From: Eudorina sp. 2006-703-Eu-15
Taxonomy: Eukaryota; Chlorophyta; Chlorophyceae; Chlamydomonadales; Volvocaceae
Reading direction: 5' to 3'
Length of the DNA: 64,000 nt
Assembly: GCA_003117195.1 (NCBI GenBank)
Contig: BDSI01000093.1
Location: forward strand, 366,001-430,000
Part shown: in pieces, positions 1 to 10,616 of the stretch
Position numbering within the stretch: position 1 is the first letter of the stretch
How the letters are laid out: each line of letters opens with the position of its first letter
Notes under the pieces: model-generated
Seen by the model: the letters and a program-made list of their open reading frames with translations, nothing else
Told to the model about the DNA's origin: nothing
Databases searched by the model: none
Program-made: the position numbers and the translations under genes

Positions 1-2289
1 GGGGGGCGGGGGTGCTGCCCGGGAGCAACGAGTTGGGAAGGCAACGACGGGGGAAGCTAGAGCGTTGAGGATGATGACATCGAGCCAACACTGAAAAGGA
101 ATCGATTCAGGGACGCGCCCAAACGGGTGGAGATGGGACGTGGAAGCCCTCCTGGCCTCGTCTCCAGTGTCCTCCAGTGTCCTCCAGTGACAAATCCAGG
201 GAACCTCTAGGAGGACCCCCAGAGCCCGGCCTCCCACGGGTTGGTTTCTGGGTTTTTAGGGTTTTCGGTGTTCAACTCCCGAGCTCGAAGACACCCCCCT
301 GCATTAAAGAAACAACTTCCTCCTCCCGCGGTCTAAGAACTAGCCAGTAACGCCCGCGGTGACCGGGGCCCCACCCGACCCGAACCGACCCGACCCGAAA
401 CCAAACCAAACGACCCGACCCGACCCGACCCGACCCGACCCGACCCGACCCGAAACCAAACCAAACGACCCGACCCGACCCGACCCGACCCGACCCCACC
501 CCACCCAAGACCCGACCCGACCTACCTGGTATGCGAGACGGCGCCACCAACTTCCGAGGCGAGTGCACCGATACCGTGTTAGTCAGCAACGCGGCGGCGG
601 CATACGACGACAGTGCCCCGCCCGCCGGCGCCGCCGCCGACGACGAGCCCCAGCCGCCGGCGCCGTGCATCGCAGGGGCGGCGGCGGCGCCGGCGCCGCT
701 GATTGCTGACTTCGACGGGTCGCCGCCCCAGCCGAGAGGCGTGCCCTGCGAGGCGGCGCCGCCTGAGGCGCCGGTGGCGCCGCCACCGCTCGGACTCGAC
801 CCATTGTCGTACCATCCGGGGACTGCGGCGGTGGCGGCGACGTCGACAGGCGACGCTGGATCCTCACTGACCGGCAGCACTCGACTGAACTCCCGAGCAA
901 AGTCGTACAACGGCGGCAGCCGCGCCGGCGCCGGCGCCGCCGTCGCTGCTGCCGATGAGCGACCGATAGTCTCCGGCGTGTCGTACAGATCTAGCGGCAT
1001 TGCAAAAGTGGTGGACGTCGCCGACGGCGCGTCTTCGCCGAAACTGAGGGGCCCCGTGAAGGTCTGTTGCTGGGAGCGGGGAGGCGGCTGATTGTACGAC
1101 GACGTCGATGTAGCGGAGGCGCCGAAGGGATTGTCGTCGTCCAGTACGGCAGGGGGCAGCGGCTGCGGCAGCTGTGGCGGCGGCGCGTTCCCGGACTCGT
1201 ACAGGAAACGGTTGGACCGATCGGCGGTCGTCGCAGCCGCCGCCTCCGGCGGCGGCGGCGGCGGCGGACGGTCCGGCAGGCGGTGAAACAGAGACGGCGG
1301 CGGCGCCGCCGCCGGCTTCGCCGGCGGCGGTGCCCCGGCCGCAGCGTCCATCGACGATGCTGGCCCCCCGGTGTGTGACGCCGTCATGTACGACATGCCG
1401 CTGCGCGCAGTCATGAAGCTGTCGTACTCCGACGGCGCGCCGGCGCCATCGGGGCTGTTGGACGCAGCAACGGCGGCGGCGGCGGCGGCGGCGGGTGCAG
1501 GGTGCGCAGGCAGCGTGGTCTGGAGGGGCGCCGACGTCTGCGGGGTCGGGGATTTGGTGGGTGGGGGCCCGCTAAGAGCACGGACACGGAGGGCGACATG
1601 GAGGGCGACACACGGCGACTGCCGTACTGGGATGTTGCATCGTCGTACATTCCTCCCTGGACCCGCCTCCCGGGGCCGCGGTCGCTCGCCGAGGACACGC
1701 GTGCAATGCATTCAGTGTGACGCCGACGTGGGGGCGCGGATGCGAGGTGATGCCATCAGCAGGCCGCGTTCCCGCTGCGGGGAACCGTAGCTCCGAAAAC
1801 AAAAATGTGTGCCATGGCTAGGCGCCCGCCTTAGAGGAAGGATCACACAAATAGACCGAATGCATTTGATGACCGAAATTTGACTGAGTATGGGTGCAGG
1901 GCGGGACGTCCGAGTGCTGGGGGCTCCAAAGCTGGGCAGCTGGGCAGCTCACAAGGGCGGTGTGCGTTTCACCACTTGGGGGCGCCGCAAACAGCAACGA
2001 TGGCGAATGTGACGGTAGCAAAGGCAAGCTTATAAGTTTCTGGTAAGGAGCAAGTGGGCACGTCGCGTCGCAGCACGTCGTGTCAGTCGGTGCCGTTGTC
2101 ACAAATGCGTGCGGGGTGCGGAGATGCGCAGCTGCCCGCAAGTCCTGTTCCGTGGCTTCAAGTGCATGCATTGTTGCTGCGCAAGGAAAGTATGAGCAGG
2201 CCAACAGGCGTGATACTCACTCCCTCGGTGCTGGCGTCCATTGTTGAAAGCGGGTCGAACATGGCCTGGGTGGTGTTGAGCGACGACAT
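1..2289 (-). CDS. Unknown protein with NPF motif, 5' part only
   Basis: Two exons are readable. Exon 1 (2289 down to 2221) begins MSSLNTTQAMFDPLSTMDAS and ends at a GTGAGT donor in phase 0. The next exon (1537 down to 526) follows a CCGCAG acceptor, also phase 0, and ends at CATACCAG|GTAGGT, so the gene continues past the left edge. The large exon is rich in Ala, Pro and Gly but holds less biased stretches such as YDSFMTARSGMSYMTASH and DDDNPFGAS. NPF is the motif bound by EH domains of endocytic proteins, so a membrane-trafficking role is possible. No family domain was recognised, and small exons inside the 683-base intron cannot be excluded. Moderately sure that it is a gene, unsure of its job. 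Confidence 0.55.
365..515. repeat. CGACC pentanucleotide array
   Basis: Near-perfect tandem CGACC units, broken twice by a CGAAACCAAACCAAACGACC segment. The array lies in the intron that starts at the minus-strand donor at 525, within a few bases of the splice site. Confidence 0.85.
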
Positions 2290-3194
2290 TTCCTGGGCTG
2301 CTGGATGCTCCTAGAATTCTGATTTAAATATTGCTGCGAGTTAACCTCCGGAATGCAACGAGGGACCAATATCGTGCGTTGTGCTGGTGCGGGAGGTTTA
2401 TGCTCTGCCGGAAGTCCGGAACCCCACGTGGGACATGCAAACAGCTACGGACCTGCTCAATGTACAACTTATGTGAGTTGTCTAAGCGGCATTTGATGAG
2501 CACGGCTGCGATGAAGTTTAGGCAGTTCTGACAGTTGTCCACCAGCCGTACGACCATCCCTTTTTGCTTTAGTAGCAGGTAAAACGCATTAAGTTGGCCT
2601 AGTTTTGGCTGAGTTCTGATTGGTATCGAAAACCAGTGTGGTGTTTCCAGCCCCCGAGCTTCTTCAACGTGGTTGCTTCAGAGGTTGTTGACTTCCACAT
2701 TTTATGTTACTCAGGCGTCTTGGTTGCAAAATTTATACATACCTTGCAAACGTTTAAGGACAGTGGACGAGTAAGACACCCGGCCTTCTACTACCTTCGC
2801 GGGAGCCGGCTCCCGCGAACGGCGTAACCAATTAGCCACTGATTCTTTTTTAAGGCTATAATTTATTGTCAGCAGCGCATGGGCGTCATTGGTGGTATGG
2901 TCGGTGGCGAGTAAGTCACTTCCCGCTTCAGGAGGCTCTGCGTTTTCAGCTAGTCGCTTTCTTGATCGTTTGACAACCTGGCCTCAGGCGATATCTCCAG
3001 AGCTTTTCCGTTCTCATCATCCGCCCGGCCCCTGCCCTGCCCGCGCTGCTGCCCGTACGTTGCATCTCCATTTCACCACCGGCCTTCTCCCGCGCGTCCG
3101 CACCTCTTTTTACCTCAACCCAACCCCAAATGACATTCGCCCAAATCCATGTCGTCCTCCTTCGCCGCTTGTGCTGTGATCTGCGCGCGCGCAG

Positions 3195-5502
3195 GGTACT
3201 TCGGTCCATCTTTGGTGGACCCGTCTCCACTCGCAACCTCTGCGCGGTCGCCGCGCCGCCGCGCGATGAGCCCGAGCCCCCTCCCCAAGCGCACCCCAAG
3301 CAGCGGGATGCCAGGCACTCGGGCAACGGACCCGGGGGCGCTGCCGGCCGGGGCGGCAGCACCGCCCCCGCGCCGGCGCCCAAACCCAAGCCGGTGGACC
3401 CCAAACTGCTCCGCAAGAAACAGATGCAGGCGGACCTGGACCTCTTCGAGGACCTGACCTCCGACGGACCCGCCAAGCTGCCTCCGAAACCCAAACCCAA
3501 GCAGCCCACGGGGGGAGCCCTCGACGGCGCCGGACCCGGACCCGGCTCCTCGCGCCTCAACGCCTCAGCGTGTAGGGGCAACGCGGCACACAGCGCGGCG
3601 GCCAGGCAGCCGGGAGGAGGGGGAGGAGGAGGAGGAGCCAGCGGCGGCGGGGGTGGCAAGGGCGGGGGCGCCGCGCCGCCCGCACGCCCCAAATCAGCGG
3701 CGGCGACCAACGGCGCCGGCGTCAAGTCGGGAGGAGCAGCAGCGTCCTCTGGTAGGCCCAATGGGACACAGCCCGCGGCGGCGGCGGGGAAAGGCCGTCC
3801 AGCCGGCGGATCCGGCGCGGCGGCCAACGGCGCCGCCGCCGCGGCGGCGCGTGGCGCCGTGCCCACCAACCACCAGCGACAAGGCAGCGGCGCCGCCGCC
3901 GCCGCCGCCGCCTCCAAGCCCGGCGGCACGGCACGACCCTCGCAGCCCCCGCCCGCGTCCGGCCGGGGTACGGCACCCGCGTCAACGTCAGGACGTCCCG
4001 CTGCCGCCGCCGCCACCGGCGCTGCCGCCGCCAGGCCCGGAGGCACGGGGGTGCGGCCCGGGATGGCGGCGGGGGCCGCGGCGTCGGCTAGGCCGTCGGC
4101 CGCCGGTGCGCCGCGCGTGGGTGCTGGCGGGGCCGGGTCGGGGGCGCCGGCGTTGAAGCGTCCCGGGGCACCTGCCGCCGGCGGCGCCGTGCGGCGCGAC
4201 GGCTACGGCGGCGGCGGAGGGGGCATGGCTCGGAAGCCGGCGCCTCGCCGCCCCCGGGACGACGAGGACGAGTACGACGCCGACTTTGTGGTGGATGACG
4301 AGGAGGAGGAGTGCCCCAACTGGAGGAGGATGCTGCAGCGCATGACCGGGTGGGTGGGTTTGTGGCGGCCGGTTGGGAGGGAGGGAGGGAGGGAGGGAGC
4401 CACCTGGTGGGGTTCACTTGTAGGGTTCACGGGGGGGGGCGCCGGCACCCAAATCCATGACACGTTCCCCCAAGCAGCCTGTCGGCGGCCCCCGCATGCT
4501 GTACGGCAGGTACGACCCGAGCCGCTACCGGGACGAGCCCTTCGACGACCGGATGATGGAGGTGTCGTACCGTCAGGTGGTGGCGGAGGAGAAGCGCAGC
4601 GAGAGGATGGGTGAGTGGGTGCCCGTGCGGATGTGTGGGTGGGTGGGGGGGAGAGGGGGGAGGGGGGATGGATATAGGAAGTTGGTAGATAGGGAGGGGT
4701 TCATTGGTAGAAAGGGTTATGAGCACTGTGTGTATAGGAGAACTACGCCGTGAGAAGCGAAGTCCAGTTTGGCGGTCCAGGTGGTATGCAGGTGATGACT
4801 ATTGCATGTGGGTGGGTGGGTGGGTGGGTGGGTGGGTGGGTGGGTGGGTGGGTGGGTATGCGCCTCGGCGCTGCCTTGCTTTCCAGCTGAGGTAAGGGTA
4901 GGGGTAGGGATGGGTGGGCGGAAAATGAAATTGGTAGACATTGTGAAGCTTTGCTGCTGCTAAATCGACGGTCCGTTGAATTACTGTTTGAGGGGTTGGA
5001 GGGGCTTATCCCCAACCTTTCGCTGTCTTGATTGACAAAGCGGGGTAGGAGCGGGCGTAGGGCCAGGGCTATAGGGGTGGATGGTAACGGGTAGAGGCTG
5101 AGGGTAGGGGTAAGGGACAGGGGACGCGTTCAAACCGCGGTTGGCGTTCTGGCGCTTCCGTTGGGTGGTTCGTACGACGCGGCTTTGCCGTTCCAACCCC
5201 AGAAGCCCCAGATGGGGATCCCCTGCCGTACAGTCCATGATTCTTCACCGGAGGCCAGCCCCACCGCAGCCAGTGTAGTTGGACAGCATAGTTGAACTGA
5301 GTCTACTCCTCATTTCCCGCTCGACACCCTCCCGAACGAACACGCTGCCCCCATCCGTGCCCCCGCTACCCTCCTCCCTCTCTCTCTCTCAGGACGGCTG
5401 GAGGACGAGAAGGCGGAGGAGGAGGAGGAGCGGCACCGGCGGCTGAAGGCGGAGCGGCTAAAGCAGCTCAAGGCGGCCGCCAAGAAGCAGCGAACGGACT
5501 GA
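3195..5502 (+). CDS. SPT2: SPT2-family chromatin protein
   Basis: SPT2 proteins bind H3-H4 and help handle histones during transcription. Exons: about 3195-4349, 4510-4610 and 5393-5502 (stop TGA), with matching phases (2, 1). The large first exon is Lys/Pro/Ala/Gly-rich with a cleaner segment PVDPKLLRKKQMQADLDLF. The conserved SPT2 C-terminus spans the last splice sites: an acidic DDEDEYDADFVVDDEEEE stretch, then WRRMLQRMTG joined to YDPSRYRDEPFDDRMMEVSY, EEKRSERMG and a charged helix ending in KKQRTD. This matches the family pattern of an acidic patch, a YDR/KYRDE-like core and a basic coiled tail. The start is unresolved: an acceptor-like CGCGCAG precedes 3195, and the first exon may lie between about 2880 and 3190. 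The introns carry GGGT microsatellites. Confidence 0.8.
4807..4858 (+). repeat. GGGT microsatellite in SPT2 intron
   Basis: About 13 tandem GTGG/GGGT units in the last intron of the SPT2 gene. Confidence 0.9.
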
Positions 5503-7412
5503 CGGACGAACAGACAGACGGACGGACTGACGGACGGACGGAGTGGCGGCAAGGGGGGCCCTACACACGGGGGGGGTGTACACCGCGGACCCCTGTTGGT
5601 CCCGCTCGGCTTCGTCCACACCTCCGCGTGTGTTCGGTGCAAGGGAGCATGTCCGCGTGTGTTCGGCGCAGGATGGGAAATGCGTGCCCGAGCGTGTGTG
5701 TGTGTGTGTCTCTCTGCGTTCGTAGGTAGGCGGCAGAGCGGGCAGGCAGAGCAGAAGTGCGGTGGCGTGCTGCACGGGGCGTAGCAAGGCCCGCCAAGGT
5801 GGCCGCCTTGGGCCGCACGACTGCCCACAGACAGACCCAGCCCCTGCCCCCAGGAGGTCTGCCTGGGGTGGGGGCGTTGGTGTGGGTGTGGGTGTGTTCT
5901 TCTCCTCCGCCGTCATCGCGGTCGCCGCAGAAGCGCCTTGTGTGCCTGTGTGGTTTGGTTTCGGTAAGCGACGGTCATCGCCACCCAACCAACAACCGAC
6001 AAACAAACACAGTTTGGAGAAGGGATGTAGGGAACGGGTAGGCAACGATCGACTGCGCTGGCTGCCAGGGCAGGGGTGAGGAGGTGCGTCCCGAGTGCAA
6101 AGGATTCGGCAGGGGTGAGGTCCTCTGCCCGGGTTTGTTTCTCTCTAGGGTTTTAGTTTTCTGATCCCACCAGTCCCCACCCGCCATGTATGTACGCTTT
6201 TTGCACGACGTGTACGACCTCATCATCGTCGGCAACCAAATAATTACGAATATTACATATTTATAATACGGCGGCCGCGTTGTTTGGCATCATCAGCAGT
6301 GTGATCCCTGAAGGTTTCGGCGGCGCTGAAGGTTCGAGAAAGGCGAGTGAGGGGCAGGAAGGTCGAGATTGTTGTACGACATGGTACGGCGGACTTTAGG
6401 GGGCTGGGTGTGGGTGGAAGGATGAAGCCGCACCCGAGCGCTCCCGCGCAGACAATGAATGATCCAGGATGTGCAGCAGATCCAGATCCAGATCCTGTGG
6501 GGACGGGGATCGTGTCAAAACCGGATCCTGTCAGAAACCGGATCCTGCTTTCTTTCCTCTCATCCAGGGGCCAAGGGATTTGCCTCGTGTCCAGATTGTC
6601 ATGCAGATCCAGATGCTCGGGGGATGGGGGCGGGGGGTTTTCGCGTCGAGCTTTGTTGGGGGCTCGCGGAAGGGGGTTGGGGGAAAAGGGTTGGCGGCAT
6701 GTTGGCTATAGTTGGTTAGCGGTTGCTGTTCGGGTCCCGAAGTGTCCGTCAGGCAGGGGTGGTGTGGTGCTGTATGTCTGTATGCGCGTGATACAGGGAG
6801 GGGTTCAGAAGAAAGGGGGACGGTGGTAGTGCGCGCGCGCCGGGTCGCCGGGGCATGTCCCGGAAAGGGTGACGAGGGGTCATGTGTGATGTTGATAAGT
6901 GTGACGTTGAGAAAAGTGTGACGGCCTTGAAAAATGGGAGGAGCAGGAGCGGCGGTGCGGGAGCTGGGCGGGCCCCGGGTCGTGTCGGGCTCACCGCCCC
7001 GCCCCCCCCCATCATGAGGGCCGCAAGCTGTGAGGCGACGTCACCGGGGGGTCTCTTATCTACACACACACCCCGTGGTTATGGGTGGGCTTCTCATTGG
7101 CGGCACACCCCGCCCGGGCGACGTCTTGGCACCGGGTACCCGGCGGCAGTGGCGGTGGCAGAGCAGTGTACGACGAAGGGGGCGGCCGTGACACCCGCGC
7201 TGAAACGAGCAGACCATGGGCAGGCAGGTGTGTGAGGACGCGTGCACGGTAACTGACTGAGGCGCCGCTTACGGAGGGGCGTATACGGTGTCGCCACCTG
7301 CGTCCTGGCAGGCGCTCTGCGCTGCGCTGCACCGGCGAGATATCACCGCCGGAGGAGGAGGAGGACAGGCATGCAAGCCAGTCCGTGGCCCGCGCCGCCC
7401 GTGCCCTGAGCC

Positions 7413-7465
7413 GGGCTGGGTGTGTCTGGGCTGTTTTTCATTTTTACCCCGCCCTGACCCGGCCG
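7413..7465 (+). repeat. Dispersed repeat GGGCTGGGTGTGTCTGGGC, copy 1
   Basis: This 19-base core, followed by a T-rich stretch and a CCCC run, recurs almost exactly at 52556 and in weaker form at 32698. Confidence 0.6.
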
Positions 7466-8857
7466 CTCATGCATCGCCCACTCCCGCCACCAGTTCAGTT
7501 CAGTTTAGTTGATCCTCCCGGGTGCCCGGGTTCGTCCTGCGGGTTTATTTTGTTTCTCAATTTAACTCCCGGGTGCCATCCGGCTGCTCTGCGGGGCTGC
7601 TCTGCGGGTATCTCCAGGCAGGACAGGGCAGGGTAGGGGTGAAAAATAAAACTGCCCTACCCTACGGCAGGTAGGGGAGGCGCCGGTGATCTCCCCCCTG
7701 GTGGGGTCCGCTGCAATATTCCATTATTCGATTCTTCTTCGATTCACAATCTCATCAGTTTCTGCATATCTGTTTTCCGTCGAGTCTGGGGGACTTCGAC
7801 TTCGTCGGGGACTTGCCTGCCGCCGCCTTCGGTAGCGGCGGTTCTTACAGCCGCCATCCAGGCAACCCCACCAGCACCGCCCTCCTATGAGCGGCCCCGA
7901 ACAGCGGAACCCTCCAGCTCCCAACCCTGCCTGGAATTTCATCCAAAGGATGATGGTGAGCACATCGAAGTTCGAAAACGGTTCGTTCAGCCGGGGTTCG
8001 TTCCATCAGCCGCCGTCGCGCCACTAGGCACACACTGCCTTCGACCGCGGCGAATCCGCCTGCCGCTGGCCTGGCCCGGCACGTTCCTCCGCCGTACTGC
8101 GCTGCCAAAAAAGACACGCTCCGCTCCTTCGAAGAGATGTGGTCGAGAAAGGTCAACCGTGCCGACGAGTACGGCATGTACGTCGTTCCCTTTGCTCGTC
8201 ACTCACGCACGCACGCACTACACTCACGGACCGGTCGCCGCCGAATGGACGACACAGCTTGGAGCGAACGCTGCACGGCGGATAAGTAACGGTACGGCCG
8301 CGAAAAACAACACGACAGCAGCTCACAACGCCTCTGCAGTGGCAGCCAGCCGTGCGGGCACGCGACCACGTCGTACGGCGAAGTCGATCTGCGGGGGCGG
8401 GATCCCCCCCGCCCCCCTCTAGTGCAGCTCTACACCTACCCCTCCCGTCAAGACCACTGAACGACACACCGCAACCCACACGCGCGTCCTCAACCGCTGA
8501 CACGCCCCTCTCCCGCCTTACACTGTACGGGGTGAGCGGTGAGGGATCCGGGGACCTCAGCTGTCGTGTCCCCTTGCCTGCCTGCCTGCCAGCCACTGCC
8601 GCCCCCCACCCCCTGTCACTTGCGCCAGGCCCGGATCAGCCTGTCATGAAAGGTTGTCGACATGTCGCGCCTACGAACACAGCACCTACACCCCCCCACA
8701 TCCCCGCGCGTTCATCCATGTCCAGACGGAAGGTCACAATTTGTTTCCCTGTGCCCGTCTGTCTGTCTGTCTGTCTGTCTGTCCTCGTCCCTTGACTCCC
8801 GTCGGACGGATCCAACGCCCGAAACCCGCCCACGGTCCAGTATCGCGCGTCAGCAGA

Positions 8858-8980
8858 CACAAGGACAGGGACAGGGACAGGGACAGAGACAGGGACAGAC
8901 ACAGGGACAGGGACAGACACAGAGACAGGGACAGACACAGAGACAGAGACAGGGACAGGGACAGACACAGAGACAGAGGG
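8858..8980 (+). repeat. ACAGGG/ACAGAC hexanucleotide minisatellite
   Basis: About 20 tandem hexamers (ACAGGG, ACAGAC, ACAGAG variants), preceded at 8757-8784 by a GTCT array. Confidence 0.9.
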
Positions 8981-10403
8981 GCTCATCCTGCGATTCTACT
9001 TTGATCGCCGCTCGAGTTGCAGCCCGCGATGAGCCGCCCGAGATTCGCCGATGGGCGTCAATCATGTCCCCAACTCACCTGAAGCTGAACTCAACAACAT
9101 TGCGATGGCAATCACAACAGCCACAACCATCACCCCACCAGCAGTAGTTAGTTCAGTTTCTAAACCCTCAGTACCAAAGCTGCACTGGGTGACGCGCGCA
9201 TGGGGCCCCCCCTCTTAGCAGCCCCACTTGGGCTCCAGAGCCGTGGGGCTTGCGCGGTTCGTTGCGCCAGCCGCCAGGGCAGGTTTGTCGCGGCGGTTGG
9301 GGTGCCGTACCGACCCACGGGTCGCACAGCCCGCCGCGGGGACCCCGCAGTTCCCCCCGTCCGTGTCCTTGTCCGTGTCGGTCTTGGGACTCTAGTGACG
9401 TCTCTCGAGTGCTTCGTGTCGACGAACGGGCGAGAGGCAAAGTGTTGGTGTCGCACACCGGTCATAGATATCTTGGGTCGGTGAATCCTGTCGGTGGGTT
9501 TCGGAGCGCGTCCCGAAATCACCCGGACACGACCCCCAACCGCCCGCACCGTCACCGATCCCGCAGAGACGACGCGCACCTGGGGCTGGGTTAGCAGCCC
9601 TTGGCCAGCGTCAGGCTCGGTTAGATGAGTAACATACACACATATGGGCGGGTTTGTCATTAAACTCAAACACATACGAATACACATACACACACACACT
9701 ATCAAAGTACATCCATCCCCCCCATGGTAATGGGATCTCTCGTTCGTACACGCCCGTCTGCGGGTCACGTGTGTTGGTGTGTCAAAGGCGGCAGTACGAC
9801 AGTACGGCGTGACGTGCCGCCATCCCATTTCCTCCATAAGGCCCCGCAGCGCAGCGCAGAGCTCAATATGAACAAAGGCTGCCCCCTGGCCCCCCCACTT
9901 CCCCGAACATCAGCCCCTCCTCCTCCTCCCCCTCCCTCCCCTTCCTCCCGCCAGCACTCAACCACGCCCCCCCCATCATCATGTCTTCGCACGTCTCGTT
10001 CATTTCGCCGCCCTCTCCTCTCCTCCCACTCCTGCAGCCAGGCAACGCAAACCAATTGCCCGACCACCCACCCACCCAACCGCCCACCCATCCACCCACC
10101 CACCCACCCACATGCCATAACGCGGCCAGGCAGCCTCCGGGGCCTACGCACCCCCTCATATACCTCATGTAACCGACACAAGGCGGACCCGGGTCCTGAC
10201 CGCAGGTCAAACACCTCACTTCACCTGAATTATAACCCCATCCCCCCCCTCCGGGAGGCACAATCAGGCCAGGTCGACCGGGAGGGCCGCCAGGGGGAAG
10301 TACGAACAGGAGCTCCAGGGGAGGGGGGATTCGTCCCTAGCGGGGTCATCGCCAGAAACCCCTTCAGGACGGGGGGGGGGAAAGGTTCTCAAGGCTCTCA
10401 AAC

Positions 10404-10602
10404 GCTACCTCCCTCCCCCTCCCTCCCCCCTCCCTCCCCCCTCCCTCCCCCCTCCCTCCCCCCTCCCTCCCCCCTCCCTCCCCCTCCCTCCCCCTCCCTC
10501 CCCCTCCCTCCCCCCTCCCTCCCCCTCCCTCCCCCTCCCTCCCCCTCCCTCCCCCCTCCCTCCCCCTCCCTCCCCCCTCCCTCCCCCCTCCCTCCCCCTT
10601 TT
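10404..10602 (+). repeat. CCCTCC pyrimidine tract
   Basis: Almost pure C/T, with CCCTCCCC/CCCTCCC units repeated over about 190 bases. On the coding (minus) strand of the matrix-protein gene it is GGGAGGGG, just after the stop codon. Confidence 0.95.
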
Positions 10603-10616
10603 GTGCCCTCAAGACG

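Larger units (their letters stand above)
5503..9720. other. Gene-poor spacer downstream of SPT2
   Basis: Contains the SPT2 3' untranslated region and then no coding region I can support. It holds a GACG/GGACT tetranucleotide tract (5497-5541), short GATCC-rich duplications (6474-6545) and a CT/GT array (8757-8784). An open frame around 7690-8422 has no recognisable domain and unbalanced composition. Some dispersed short repeats recur elsewhere in the window (7413-7465 and 9592-9625). Confidence 0.5.

Noticed and set aside
7690..8422. Plus-strand open frame containing EFHPKDDGEHIEVRKRF
   Set aside because: No ATG start, no recognisable family, and no splice partners found. Too weak to call.
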